In this document: positions 42,122-51,037 of the stretch, in pieces | How positions within the stretch are numbered: position 1 is the first letter of the stretch | How the letters are laid out: every line of letters begins with the position of its first letter | Source of the DNA: a bacterium | Lineage (GTDB): Bacteria > SZUA-79 > Acidulodesulfobacterales > Acidulodesulfobacteraceae | DNA length: 64,000 nucleotides | Direction of reading: 5' to 3' | Assembly (NCBI GenBank): GCA_003232385.1 | Contig: QIJE01000028.1 | Location: forward strand, 1 to 64,000 | Program-made: the position numbers and the translations under genes | Notes under the pieces: model-generated | Database searches by the model: none | What the model was told of the DNA's origin: nothing | Seen by the model: only the letters and a program-made list of their open reading frames with translations

Positions 42122-43411
42122 ATGAAAAATTTCTTAGTAAGGTACTATGGTCCGGAAGGATGTGTTCTAATAAAAAATATTCAGGCGGAAAGATCGTCCG
42201 ATGTCAGAATCAGGTTAGCCTCGGAAGGTTATCTGTCGTCATTTGTGGTGCCCAATATATTTTTAAATATATTTCATCCGATTAAAAATGCGGGAATGAA
42301 GGATAAAGAACTTTCCGTATTTTTTGTCGAGCTTCATCAACTTGCGCAATCGGTCGGTTCTATCGGCAAGGCTTTTTATTATATAAGTAAAAATAAAAAG
42401 GAAGGTAAGGAATCAAAAACAAATAAAAAACGGAAAGAAAAATTTATATATCTCGTAAAGTGGCTTTACGATGATCACAGGCGGGCAAAAATAAAAAACC
42501 GTAGAAAGCTTGTCGGAGATTGCACGGTTATGTTAGGGAAAGGATATACCTTGGGGGAAATTTTTAAGGTTAATTATTTTGAAGAATTAGTCCTATCTTT
42601 AGTCGACTTGGCGGCTTCAACCGGTAATTACCCCGAGGTCTTTTTAAAAATTTCGGAATTCTTCGATGCCAAAGATTTATATAGAAAAAATGTCGTAGGG
42701 ACGATGGCCTATCCTGCATTTCTGTTTTTTCTGCTTTTTACGGCATTTACAGTATTTTTATACTATATAATTCCGACATTTGCTTCGTTTTTTAGCCAGT
42801 TTTCCCGAATACCGTCTTCGACCGAATACGTGATCTGGCTATTTGCTTATATAAAAAGCATATTTATATACATTATAGTTTTAGCCGTTTCTATTTTTAC
42901 AATAATAATTTTTGATCTATTTGAAATAAAATCAAGGTTACTGGCACTGTTTTTAAATATTCCGACCGTCAGAAATATTTTTAATTACAATTATCTCAGC
43001 TGGTTCTTTTACAGGTTTTCCCTCATGATTTCATCGGGACTCACAATTACCGTCATGTTCGATTATTTTAGAAACAATACGGAAAAGAGGTATTTTAAAT
43101 ATAAATTTGATTTGGTATATAACTGCTTGATGAGCGGTTTTACCTTGCGGGATTCTTTAGACAATGCGGATTTTTTAAGTGAAGACGTCATAGAATCTAT
43201 AGGTTATGGGGAGATAGGGGGGTTTTTGCCGGATACCATACTGAGGTTGTCCAAGGATTTTAAAGAAAAGTCTAGTTATGCCATGCACTTATTTACCAAG
43301 ACGCTGTTCTTTTTAGTCATGGCTTCCGTGGTATTCTTTTTACTTTTGATGTTTTTTTCGTTATTTTTGCCGCTTATACAGGGGATGGTTAGTCTGCCGG
43401 GGAGTTATTAA
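42122..43411 (+). CDS. GspF/PilC-type inner-membrane platform protein
   Basis: Two polytopic GspF-like repeats (VGTMAYPAFLFFLLFTAFTVFLYYIIPTFASFF; NYLSWFFYRFSLMISSGLTI). Confidence 0.88.
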   Translation: MKNFLVRYYGPEGCVLIKNIQAERSSDVRIRLASEGYLSSFVVPNIFLNIFHPIKNAGMKDKELSVFFVELHQLAQSVGSIGKAFYYISKNKKEGKESKTNKKRKEKFIYLVKWLYDDHRRAKIKNRRKLVGDCTVMLGKGYTLGEIFKVNYFEELVLSLVDLAASTGNYPEVFLKISEFFDAKDLYRKNVVGTMAYPAFLFFLLFTAFTVFLYYIIPTFASFFSQFSRIPSSTEYVIWLFAYIKSIFIYIIVLAVSIFTIIIFDLFEIKSRLLALFLNIPTVRNIFNYNYLSWFFYRFSLMISSGLTITVMFDYFRNNTEKRYFKYKFDLVYNCLMSGFTLRDSLDNADFLSEDVIESIGYGEIGGFLPDTILRLSKDFKEKSSYAMHLFTKTLFFLVMASVVFFLLLMFFSLFLPLIQGMVSLPGSY

Positions 43412-43476
43412 TAAGAATAATGAATAAATTTATCTAACTTCATCTATAAAAAGCATTTATGGGGAGGAACAAAAAT

Positions 43477-44049
43477 ATGACAGTGAGAGAAGACGCATCA
43501 GGATTCACTTTAATGGAAATCATAGTAGCAATGATCATCGTCGGCATATTGTCTGCCGGCGGATTAATGGTTTACAACGGACTTATCGGATCTTCTAACG
43601 TTACGGCGGCGGTCCAATCTATTTCCAAGCTCGAATCGGCAGTCAATTCGTATGTGCAGGTAAACGGGGGGAGTATTATTCCCCCTGCCGGCATTACGTT
43701 ACCGCATGCAATGCAGGATAATAACTTGATTCCTGCGTCGTGGACCGTTAATGCGAGTGACGTAACCCCTCCCAATAAGGGTTTCGTGCAAAGTTATTAT
43801 ATTGCTACCAATGCAAGTCCCGGACGGTATGATTACGTCATAGGCATAGTCGCTCCGCAGATGACCAATGCACAGGCGCTAAATATATGTGATTCTTTAG
43901 AAAATTCTATTTCGGGCGTTAACGCAAACGAGGGTACCGGTTTTAATATAGGTAGCGGGAGAACATGTTTAAGTAATTTATTCGGAGGTAATGCCGCTAA
44001 TGCCAACAATTCTATTTTTCATGGAAATTTAACATTTACCTTTAATTAA
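43477..44049 (+). CDS. Type IV major pilin-like protein
   Basis: Class III signal ASG/FTLMEIIVAMIIVGILSAGG with Glu5; two C-terminal Cys (NICDSLE, RTCLSN); ATG 43477 has ggggagg upstream. Confidence 0.87.
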   Translation: MTVREDASGFTLMEIIVAMIIVGILSAGGLMVYNGLIGSSNVTAAVQSISKLESAVNSYVQVNGGSIIPPAGITLPHAMQDNNLIPASWTVNASDVTPPNKGFVQSYYIATNASPGRYDYVIGIVAPQMTNAQALNICDSLENSISGVNANEGTGFNIGSGRTCLSNLFGGNAANANNSIFHGNLTFTFN

Positions 44050-44086
44050 AAAAATATAATAACTGTATTTATTAAACCTTAATCCT

Positions 44087-44737
44087 TTGATCATTATGAG
44101 ATATCTTATATTGTTACTGCTATTATCATCGTCATGGTTTGTCGTTTTTAATCCAAGCGTTTTTTTAAAATTATGTTATGGACTTAGCGAGGGTAAGATT
44201 TATAACAAGCAGGCCCAAAATATCGTAGATACGGCAGATTTAATCGTAAAGGCGGAGCATGCGCACCTGTTTGACAAGGGGAGTTTCGCCGACTTAGCCG
44301 ATCTTGAAAGGGAAAAACCTCCATATTTAAGTCCGATGGCCATTTATGTTCGTAACGGTGAAGAATGTATTAAAAAGAAATTATTTGAAAATAGCGTTTA
44401 TATTTGCATAGAGCTTAAAAATAAAAAAAATGAATTAAATATTTTTATGCCGAAATATTCCGCTTCTTCCGATATCGTATCGCGGGAAATTAGCGAAGGC
44501 ATTACAGGCACAGCGGGGCAAATTGTTTATGGCTCCGACGCGGCGAAGGTTTCCTTTGCATTGAATAAATACGGCATGTCTCATACCGATTCTGCTGTTA
44601 CCGTCAATTCAACTTTGACGAGTCCGAATGTGAACGGCGGCATAAGTTATGTCAATGCCGATGTAAAAAGCTCTCTTTTGAGCAAAATTATAAAGACTAC
44701 GGTTGGATTTTTAACCTCAATCTTAACCCTTTTTTAA
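44087..44737 (+). CDS. Uncharacterised protein in pilus-like locus
   Basis: 216-aa ORF with N-terminal hydrophobic segment and hydrophobic C-terminus, between two pilin genes. Confidence 0.7.
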   Translation: MIIMRYLILLLLLSSSWFVVFNPSVFLKLCYGLSEGKIYNKQAQNIVDTADLIVKAEHAHLFDKGSFADLADLEREKPPYLSPMAIYVRNGEECIKKKLFENSVYICIELKNKKNELNIFMPKYSASSDIVSREISEGITGTAGQIVYGSDAAKVSFALNKYGMSHTDSAVTVNSTLTSPNVNGGISYVNADVKSSLLSKIIKTTVGFLTSILTLF

Positions 44738-44767
44738 GAAAAATGCAGGAGAAGGAGGCGATAGAAT

Positions 44768-45784
44768 ATGTTTATGCGATTTATCATTGCCGGTATTATA
44801 GCGGGCAAGGGCAACAATAAAGGATTTTCACTAATGGGAGTTGTTGTTTCCATAATCATTGTTTCCATAATGGCGGTTATGTCGATACCGGCACTTAAGG
44901 GGGCGTTATTCGAGGACAGGGCAAATAACGTCTCCATACTTGCAAATACGCTGATAAACGCCGAAAGCACTTACGTAAATAATAAGAGAAAGTTCGGCAA
45001 CATATTGCCCCTTCAAAAAGCAGATTATTTATCTCAAGGACTTGGAATAAACCTTATTAAAGGTAAGTCTTATCCAAATTGTATATACGGTACTATAGAG
45101 TCTAAAAACGATACTAAAATATGCCTCAGCGTTAATAACGGCATCGTTAGCGGTACCCCCGGAGAAATAAGCTATGCGCTTACCATATCGGTCGCCGACA
45201 ATCGCGTATCGGGTAACTATTACAACTACTATAGGGAGGTGAGCGATAATATACCGGGAAGTTCCATAGTTAACGGCAAGAAAATAATTTACATAGATCC
45301 TATAGCCATAAGCAGTTACGGTGGCGCTTACGGTCCGTATGTAGGAAAGAATTTTTATATAACGGGAGCAGCTTGCTATATCAGGAGATATTACCGCGTA
45401 AAGGAGAGGTTCGGCTATCGTAAATACGAGAGAGTAGTGAGTGACGGGCCCCTTAAACTTTATTTTATAGTGGAGGCGGTGAGGGGTGACGAGGCAATAT
45501 TGAGTTATGCCGATGATTCGGTTTTTAATTGCATCGATAAAAAAATTCCTATTTACAAATATAATGCAGGAGACTCTTATACCTCTGTTACATGGATAAA
45601 TGGGGCATTCCAAAATTCCTATCTCCCCGAAGTCAGGGGAATGGTCGAATATGAAATTTGGAACAGAATTCGTAATATAGTAACCGACTATGTTCCGATA
45701 AGACCGTCCGGCTATGAAATAGAAATACCGGCGGATTACTTACCGAAATTGATAAATTTGAATCAAACCAATACGGAGAATTAA
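44768..45784 (+). CDS. Large pilin-like protein (candidate minor/tip subunit)
   Basis: KG/FSLMGVVVSIIIVSIMAVMSIPALKG prepilin-like N-terminus; ggaggcg upstream. Confidence 0.78.
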   Translation: MFMRFIIAGIIAGKGNNKGFSLMGVVVSIIIVSIMAVMSIPALKGALFEDRANNVSILANTLINAESTYVNNKRKFGNILPLQKADYLSQGLGINLIKGKSYPNCIYGTIESKNDTKICLSVNNGIVSGTPGEISYALTISVADNRVSGNYYNYYREVSDNIPGSSIVNGKKIIYIDPIAISSYGGAYGPYVGKNFYITGAACYIRRYYRVKERFGYRKYERVVSDGPLKLYFIVEAVRGDEAILSYADDSVFNCIDKKIPIYKYNAGDSYTSVTWINGAFQNSYLPEVRGMVEYEIWNRIRNIVTDYVPIRPSGYEIEIPADYLPKLINLNQTNTEN

Positions 45785-45856
45785 AATGCGTTAAATTTGG
45801 AGCACAGGGGTTTGGGTTTATAAGCGTAAATAAAAATAATTATAACATGATTTTAA

Positions 45857-47053
45857 ATGCTTAAGAATATAATTTATATAGAAGAGTACGGAATATACCA
45901 GTACTTCGACGGCGGCAAATCCGTTTTTTCGCATGATAATCCGAATGAGGCCGAATACGGCGGGGGAGTTGCCGCGGTTGCCGTGATATCCAAAAATATA
46001 AATTTTTCCGCGATTTATAAAAAAGATATCGGGCGGGCGACGAAATCCGGTTCCCTTAAATATCTCAGCAAATATTACGGGAGCAAATCTTATTTTGTCG
46101 CTTTTAACGGCAGTAAAGAATATGGAATATATTATAGTCTACCCTCTAATATCAAGGAATATTATTTATTAAAAGGTATTGATTTCGTTATACCTTACGA
46201 TTATTTGGCAATATTATTTTTAAATTTTTTAAATGAAAAGCTGAATGCGGATAAGTACGGCAGATTCATTTTTGTCGAAGAAACAGAAAATATTTATAAA
46301 ATTACGGTAATTACAAATGGATTTAGCGTATTTCCAGTGATTAGTTTTAAAGGGGACATGCTGAATGAAAATTTGTCGCTCTTGATAGCCAAACTGAATT
46401 TTAAAGGAGTCAAAATAGAAAAAATATTTATAAACGGCAACGATGAGGATTTTAATCATAATATCAACGCATTATTCCCCGAAGCCGGAATAATTAATTT
46501 TAATACGGGAGATTTTTTTGAATTTTTTGATAATATGGAGAGGCAGACGCCGCATTTCGAAAATCCGAATGTTAAATTAAAAGAGCTCCGTATTAAAAAA
46601 AATAGACTGAATAATATTTATATGGGGGCATTAATCGTTTTTATCATTATAATACAATTTACTATTCTATCCGTAAACAAAAAAATATATACGGAAAGTC
46701 GGGGAATCAATGTTTTAAACAGTAGTATCGGTTATTTATCAAGACAGATAAAATACGAAAGGCGGAAAGCTTTTTTTAATGAACACTTTGAGTCCCCCTA
46801 TATTCTCCCTTATTTAAAGAGGCTTATATCGATTTTTCCAAAGGGGATGAAAATAAAAAGCCTCATCATAACAAAAGTAAAAAATATATATGCGGTGAAG
46901 GGAACAGCTTTTGTTTTTGGCGGATATAGAAGTTTTGCCAAGAGTTACGATATGCTTTTAGAAAACGCGTCATCCTTGAAAAATATGCATTTTTCATACG
47001 ATTTAGATAAATTTGAAAGACCCTATATTAAATTTTACGGAAACATAAAATGA
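45857..47053 (+). CDS. GspL/PilM-PilN-like bitopic assembly protein
   Basis: ~260-aa N-terminal domain, one TM (IYMGALIVFIIIIQFTILSV), then PilN-like periplasmic domain; ATGA overlap with next ORF. Confidence 0.55.
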   Translation: MLKNIIYIEEYGIYQYFDGGKSVFSHDNPNEAEYGGGVAAVAVISKNINFSAIYKKDIGRATKSGSLKYLSKYYGSKSYFVAFNGSKEYGIYYSLPSNIKEYYLLKGIDFVIPYDYLAILFLNFLNEKLNADKYGRFIFVEETENIYKITVITNGFSVFPVISFKGDMLNENLSLLIAKLNFKGVKIEKIFINGNDEDFNHNINALFPEAGIINFNTGDFFEFFDNMERQTPHFENPNVKLKELRIKKNRLNNIYMGALIVFIIIIQFTILSVNKKIYTESRGINVLNSSIGYLSRQIKYERRKAFFNEHFESPYILPYLKRLISIFPKGMKIKSLIITKVKNIYAVKGTAFVFGGYRSFAKSYDMLLENASSLKNMHFSYDLDKFERPYIKFYGNIK

Positions 47054-47565
47054 AAAAATTTGAGAATGGCAAACCTATTGCGATAGCCTTGTTGTCTCTA
47101 TCGGTCATTTATTTGTTTTGTTTTAATCTATTTCCGCTAATTCGTGATTGTTATAGGTTAAATATCGTCTATATCAATAAAACACATAGAGAAAAATCAT
47201 TAGAAGTTAAGCTGAGCAATTTGAAAAGAGTAAAACTCATGAGATTTAAGGCAGGATACCACAGGTTGTCCACCGATATTTTAACGATATTGTCGTATAT
47301 AAATTATCTGAAAAAAAGCGGTCTTGATATTAAGGTTAAAACAAACACAAGGGGCTATGAAAATAATTCATCCTTGAATTTTAAAGATATGACAATAGTG
47401 TTGAAAAAAATTTACAATATCGGCATCGTATTTTCATTTTTAAAAACATTTAATGCATTTCCGATAGAGATTAAAAAAATATCTTTAGTATCTGTTAATG
47501 GCATGAATGCCGTTATATACATTAAGCTAATCGGATTAGTTAAAGAGAGAGGGGTTGCAAAGTGA
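47050..47565 (+). CDS. PilO/GspM-like inner-membrane protein
   Basis: Short N-terminus, single TM, predicted coiled coil, ferredoxin-like-sized domain; position. Confidence 0.5.
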   Translation: MKKFENGKPIAIALLSLSVIYLFCFNLFPLIRDCYRLNIVYINKTHREKSLEVKLSNLKRVKLMRFKAGYHRLSTDILTILSYINYLKKSGLDIKVKTNTRGYENNSSLNFKDMTIVLKKIYNIGIVFSFLKTFNAFPIEIKKISLVSVNGMNAVIYIKLIGLVKERGVAK

Positions 47566-48119
47566 CTGTTGCCGGTATTTTAAGCCTTTTTAAGGGCACA
47601 ATCAAGTGGATTATACTCGCAGTTGGCGGAATTTTCGTCATAATTTTAATTTTAGGGCTAATGAAAGGCGAATCGGGGGGATTCAAAAGCCATATAGTAA
47701 AATCCCGTCATCTCAGCAATAAAGAAAAAGGCAGAGTCGTAACGAAAAGGTCGACGGGCAGTGCCGGCAATATTGCCAAGTTGAGGGATATATTCAATCT
47801 TCCGGATAAAAGGGATATGAAGTTCAATTCCCACTTTGCTCTTTCCGTAAAAAATAACGGGATAGATTCTTCGCGTCATTCGGGCGACGTATTGCCATAT
47901 TTTTTTAATAGCGTAAAGATTAAAAAGTTTTCCAATGATATAATACTGCATCCGTCTTTAATATTTACGGGCGGCAAGGTTGCTTTGATCAAAATCGATG
48001 GAAAACCTTACTATGTTCATGCCGGAACAAACATAAAAGATATTTTTATAATAAAGGTCGGGCTATCCGGCGTAAGCTATTCATATAAGGGAAAAATAGA
48101 ATATTTAGGCTTCAAATAA
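47562..48119 (+). CDS. PilP/GspC-like inner-membrane protein
   Basis: GTG start overlapping previous stop; single TM; C-terminal ALIKIDGKPYYVHAGTNIKDIFIIKVGLSGVSYSYKGKIEYLGF. Confidence 0.5.
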   Translation: MTVAGILSLFKGTIKWIILAVGGIFVIILILGLMKGESGGFKSHIVKSRHLSNKEKGRVVTKRSTGSAGNIAKLRDIFNLPDKRDMKFNSHFALSVKNNGIDSSRHSGDVLPYFFNSVKIKKFSNDIILHPSLIFTGGKVALIKIDGKPYYVHAGTNIKDIFIIKVGLSGVSYSYKGKIEYLGFK

Positions 48120-48137
48120 AAAAAAGCGGTTAATAAT

Positions 48138-48803
48138 TCAAATGGTCGTGAATTCGAGACTGTTTATGGAAATCAATTCTAAAAGGGATATTATGTTGGA
48201 ATAATACATAACTTGATTTTCGGGATTTGCAACATTAATATCGTCCTTATTTTCGTAAACCGTATTTTGCATAAATTCATTTAATATTTTATGACCTAAG
48301 TACATTATTTTTTTTAGTTTTATATTTGTTCTATTTTTTGCATTTATATCTTTTTCGCCATTCAAGAAAAATATATCAATATTTTCTTTAAAAAAAGAGC
48401 TTACGGCAAGAGTAAAATTCGGAATATACGCCTGTTTTTTAAATGTAGGATACCCGTAAAGTTTACCGATATTAAATTTTATTAAGACTATGGCGTTATT
48501 TATGCTTTTTAAATTAGCGGTGAATTTTATCAATCGTACAATTTCCGGCAAAAATTTTTTGTAGTCAGTCATCTTTTTTTTATTTTTCGGTGAGGCAGTA
48601 ACTGCCGTCACAAGTTTGTTGATTTCATTGCATATTCTCATCGTATCATTTTTGATTATGGTTTCGAAGTCGACATTATGCCGCTTGTAATTATTAGATA
48701 TAAGCTCAGTTAATATCTCCTCAAGGTCCTGCTCAACGATATCTGAAAATTCCGTTGCTTTCGCATCTAATATTTTCGTCATATCATTGTTGTTTATCAT
48801 CAT
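48138..48803 (-). CDS. Uncharacterised protein, no recognised family
   Basis: Intact 221-aa ORF on minus strand, convergent with pilus-like locus. Confidence 0.65.
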   Translation of the reverse strand: MMINNNDMTKILDAKATEFSDIVEQDLEEILTELISNNYKRHNVDFETIIKNDTMRICNEINKLVTAVTASPKNKKKMTDYKKFLPEIVRLIKFTANLKSINNAIVLIKFNIGKLYGYPTFKKQAYIPNFTLAVSSFFKENIDIFFLNGEKDINAKNRTNIKLKKIMYLGHKILNEFMQNTVYENKDDINVANPENQVMYYSNIISLLELISINSLEFTTI

Positions 48804-49058
48804 AAATATACCAAAAATAAAAAATTACTTATATGTTATACATATATTATATTATACGATATAAAATTAGTATGTATTTATTGTACCCTACTTTGACGCA
48901 TCGCCCAATTTAAATTAATAAAATAGCACGTTTTAATTTTTTTGAGGATTTAAAACGTATTCGACATAGAGATTGCATAGGTGATTCCTGAGTATTTAAT
49001 TAGGTCGAAATTTTAAGTATTTTTGTGTATAATGTTACATATTCGATTTATTTCCAAT

Positions 49059-49135
49059 GTGTCCGTAGCTCATTTGGATAGAGCGCAGGACTCCGACTCC
49101 TGAGGCAGCGGGTTCAAATCCCGCCGGACACACCA
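49059..49135 (+). tRNA. tRNA-Arg (anticodon CCG), CCA encoded
   Basis: GTGTCCG/CGGACAC acceptor, CAGGA-CTCCGAC-TCCTG anticodon arm, GGTTCAAATCC T-loop, ACCA end. Confidence 0.95.
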
Positions 49136-49449
49136 TTAAAAAGTAGGACACGTATCTTATGCTATGGGCAGTCAATAGACATTGAAGAACTCATAAAAGA
49201 GGGGATTTGCGGTAACCGGTTTCATTTATTGAAAAATGAGGATAATAACACCGTTAAATCTCTGAATCGTAATTTAGATTGGCGATAGAAAAGAATAAAG
49301 ATTTATGGCTTTTTCTTTCCATTTATTTTTAAAAATATAGATATGGATGGTAAAAATTTCTTGCATTTTTATAGCATATTATATAAAATTTTTAAATTCC
49401 TTTAGTTTTATTTTATTAAGATATATTATTTGTGCACACTATTAATTAA

Positions 49450-50934
49450 ATGATTTCGGTTCCAATTCTAATCAACTTTGGCACTGACGGGTTCAGAGGC
49501 ATTATCGGGGACAATTTTACATTTAAAATTGTTAATCGTATAAGCTTGTCGTTAGGCAGGTATTTAAAGGGTGCCTCGCGGGGCACCGTTGCCATAGGAT
49601 ACGACACGAGATTTTTGTCCAAAGAATTTGCGATTACAGCCGCGGAAGCTCTCGCCTCCGCGGGTATACGAACAATATTGAGCGATAATTTTTGTCCTTC
49701 GCCGGTTTTATCCTATTTCGTTAAAAATAAGACGTGCAGCGCCGGTATAATGATTACCGCAAGCCATAATCCGTATATGTTTAATGGATTAAAATTTAAA
49801 AGTTCTTTCGGCGGTTCTATGCTTGAGCGGGACGTGAAAGAAATAGAGAGAATTGCTAACGGCCCCGATTTTGATGAAGAAACCGCAAAAATAAATTATT
49901 ATGTCGACTCAGATACGCTTAAAAGTTATGCCGACAACGGTTTCGAATATGCCGATTTTAAAAGCGATTATATAAAACATATAATAGAATTTACCGGCTT
50001 CGGAGATGCGATACACGATGCGGATAGTAATACTTTAAGGAGATTGGACGTTACGATAGATCCCATGTTTGGTGCCGGTATAGGATATTTATCCGATATA
50101 TTAAATAGATTTTCTGTTAAATGCGATTTAATAAACGAAGGTGTTAACCCGTCTTTTCCCGGGTTGAATCCGGAGCCGATAGATAATAATTTATGTAAGT
50201 TAAAATCATTTCTTAAAAAAAAGGGTGCCGGAAACAAATTTGCCCTCGGCTTGGCTACCGATGGGGATGCCGATAGGATAGGGGCCGTTGATTTTAACGG
50301 ACATTTTATCGATTCCCACAAGATTTTTTCTATTATTTTAAATTATCTTATTAAAGAGGGCTATTCGGGAAGCGTGGTCAAGACTGTTTCCGTATCTAAA
50401 TCCATAGATAATATCTGCAAAAATCACGGTTTGAAACTGTTTGAGGTACCCATAGGATTCAAACATATTGCCGCCGTTATGATAAAAGACGGCAGTGATG
50501 TATTTATGGGCGGAGAGGAATCGGGAGGGATAGGGATAACATCCCATTTACCGGAAAGGGACGGCATACTTAATGCGTTAATGCTGCTCAAGATTATGCT
50601 TGTCAGTCGAAAAAACATAAACGAACTTTTAAACGATATTTTCGATGAACCGTATCCATATTCATACAAAAGAGAAGACTTGCATTTGCCGAAAAAGGAT
50701 AAGGAATCCTTGATAAACGATTTAAACAGTGGCGTTTTTAGGGTACCGTTCGAAAAAGAGGTAATTTCTACTAATTTTATGGATGGGTTTAAGTTCGAAT
50801 ATCAAGATGACTCATGGCTTTTGGTGCGTCCGTCGGGAACGGAGCCTGTTTTAAGAGTTTATGCCGAAAGCAGAGATAAAAAGAGAACGGAATTGTTAAT
50901 AAATATGATAAAGAAAGAAATATATAATTTATAA
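49450..50934 (+). CDS. Phosphoglucomutase/phosphomannomutase (alpha-D-phosphohexomutase) family
   Basis: FGTDGFRGIIG, MITASHNPYMFNGLKFK, ATDGDADRIGAVD, GGEESGGIG, RPSGTEPVLRVY. Confidence 0.92.
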   Translation: MISVPILINFGTDGFRGIIGDNFTFKIVNRISLSLGRYLKGASRGTVAIGYDTRFLSKEFAITAAEALASAGIRTILSDNFCPSPVLSYFVKNKTCSAGIMITASHNPYMFNGLKFKSSFGGSMLERDVKEIERIANGPDFDEETAKINYYVDSDTLKSYADNGFEYADFKSDYIKHIIEFTGFGDAIHDADSNTLRRLDVTIDPMFGAGIGYLSDILNRFSVKCDLINEGVNPSFPGLNPEPIDNNLCKLKSFLKKKGAGNKFALGLATDGDADRIGAVDFNGHFIDSHKIFSIILNYLIKEGYSGSVVKTVSVSKSIDNICKNHGLKLFEVPIGFKHIAAVMIKDGSDVFMGGEESGGIGITSHLPERDGILNALMLLKIMLVSRKNINELLNDIFDEPYPYSYKREDLHLPKKDKESLINDLNSGVFRVPFEKEVISTNFMDGFKFEYQDDSWLLVRPSGTEPVLRVYAESRDKKRTELLINMIKKEIYNL

Positions 50935-50979
50935 ATAAACAAATATCAATAAAATTTATTTTCGAAATACGAAAAAAAG

Positions 50980-50988
50980 TGTTATAAT
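50980..50988 (+). promoter_or_regulatory. Candidate extended -10 promoter of eno
   Basis: TGTTATAAT 49 nt before eno ATG. Confidence 0.55.
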
Positions 50989-51037
50989 ACCACAATAATT
51001 ATTTTAAAGTTAAGCAAATTTTAGAGGGCTATTTGCA

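Noticed and set aside
45029-45613. Minus-strand 194-aa ORF
   Set aside because: Fully antisense to the pilin-like protein with a good SD and prepilin motif; no motif of its own
49136-49449. Short open stretch after tRNA-Arg (…SIDIEELIKEGICGNRFHLLKNEDNNTVKSLNRNLDWR*)
   Set aside because: Could be a gene remnant at an integration site, but too short, with no recognisable family and no visible att repeat
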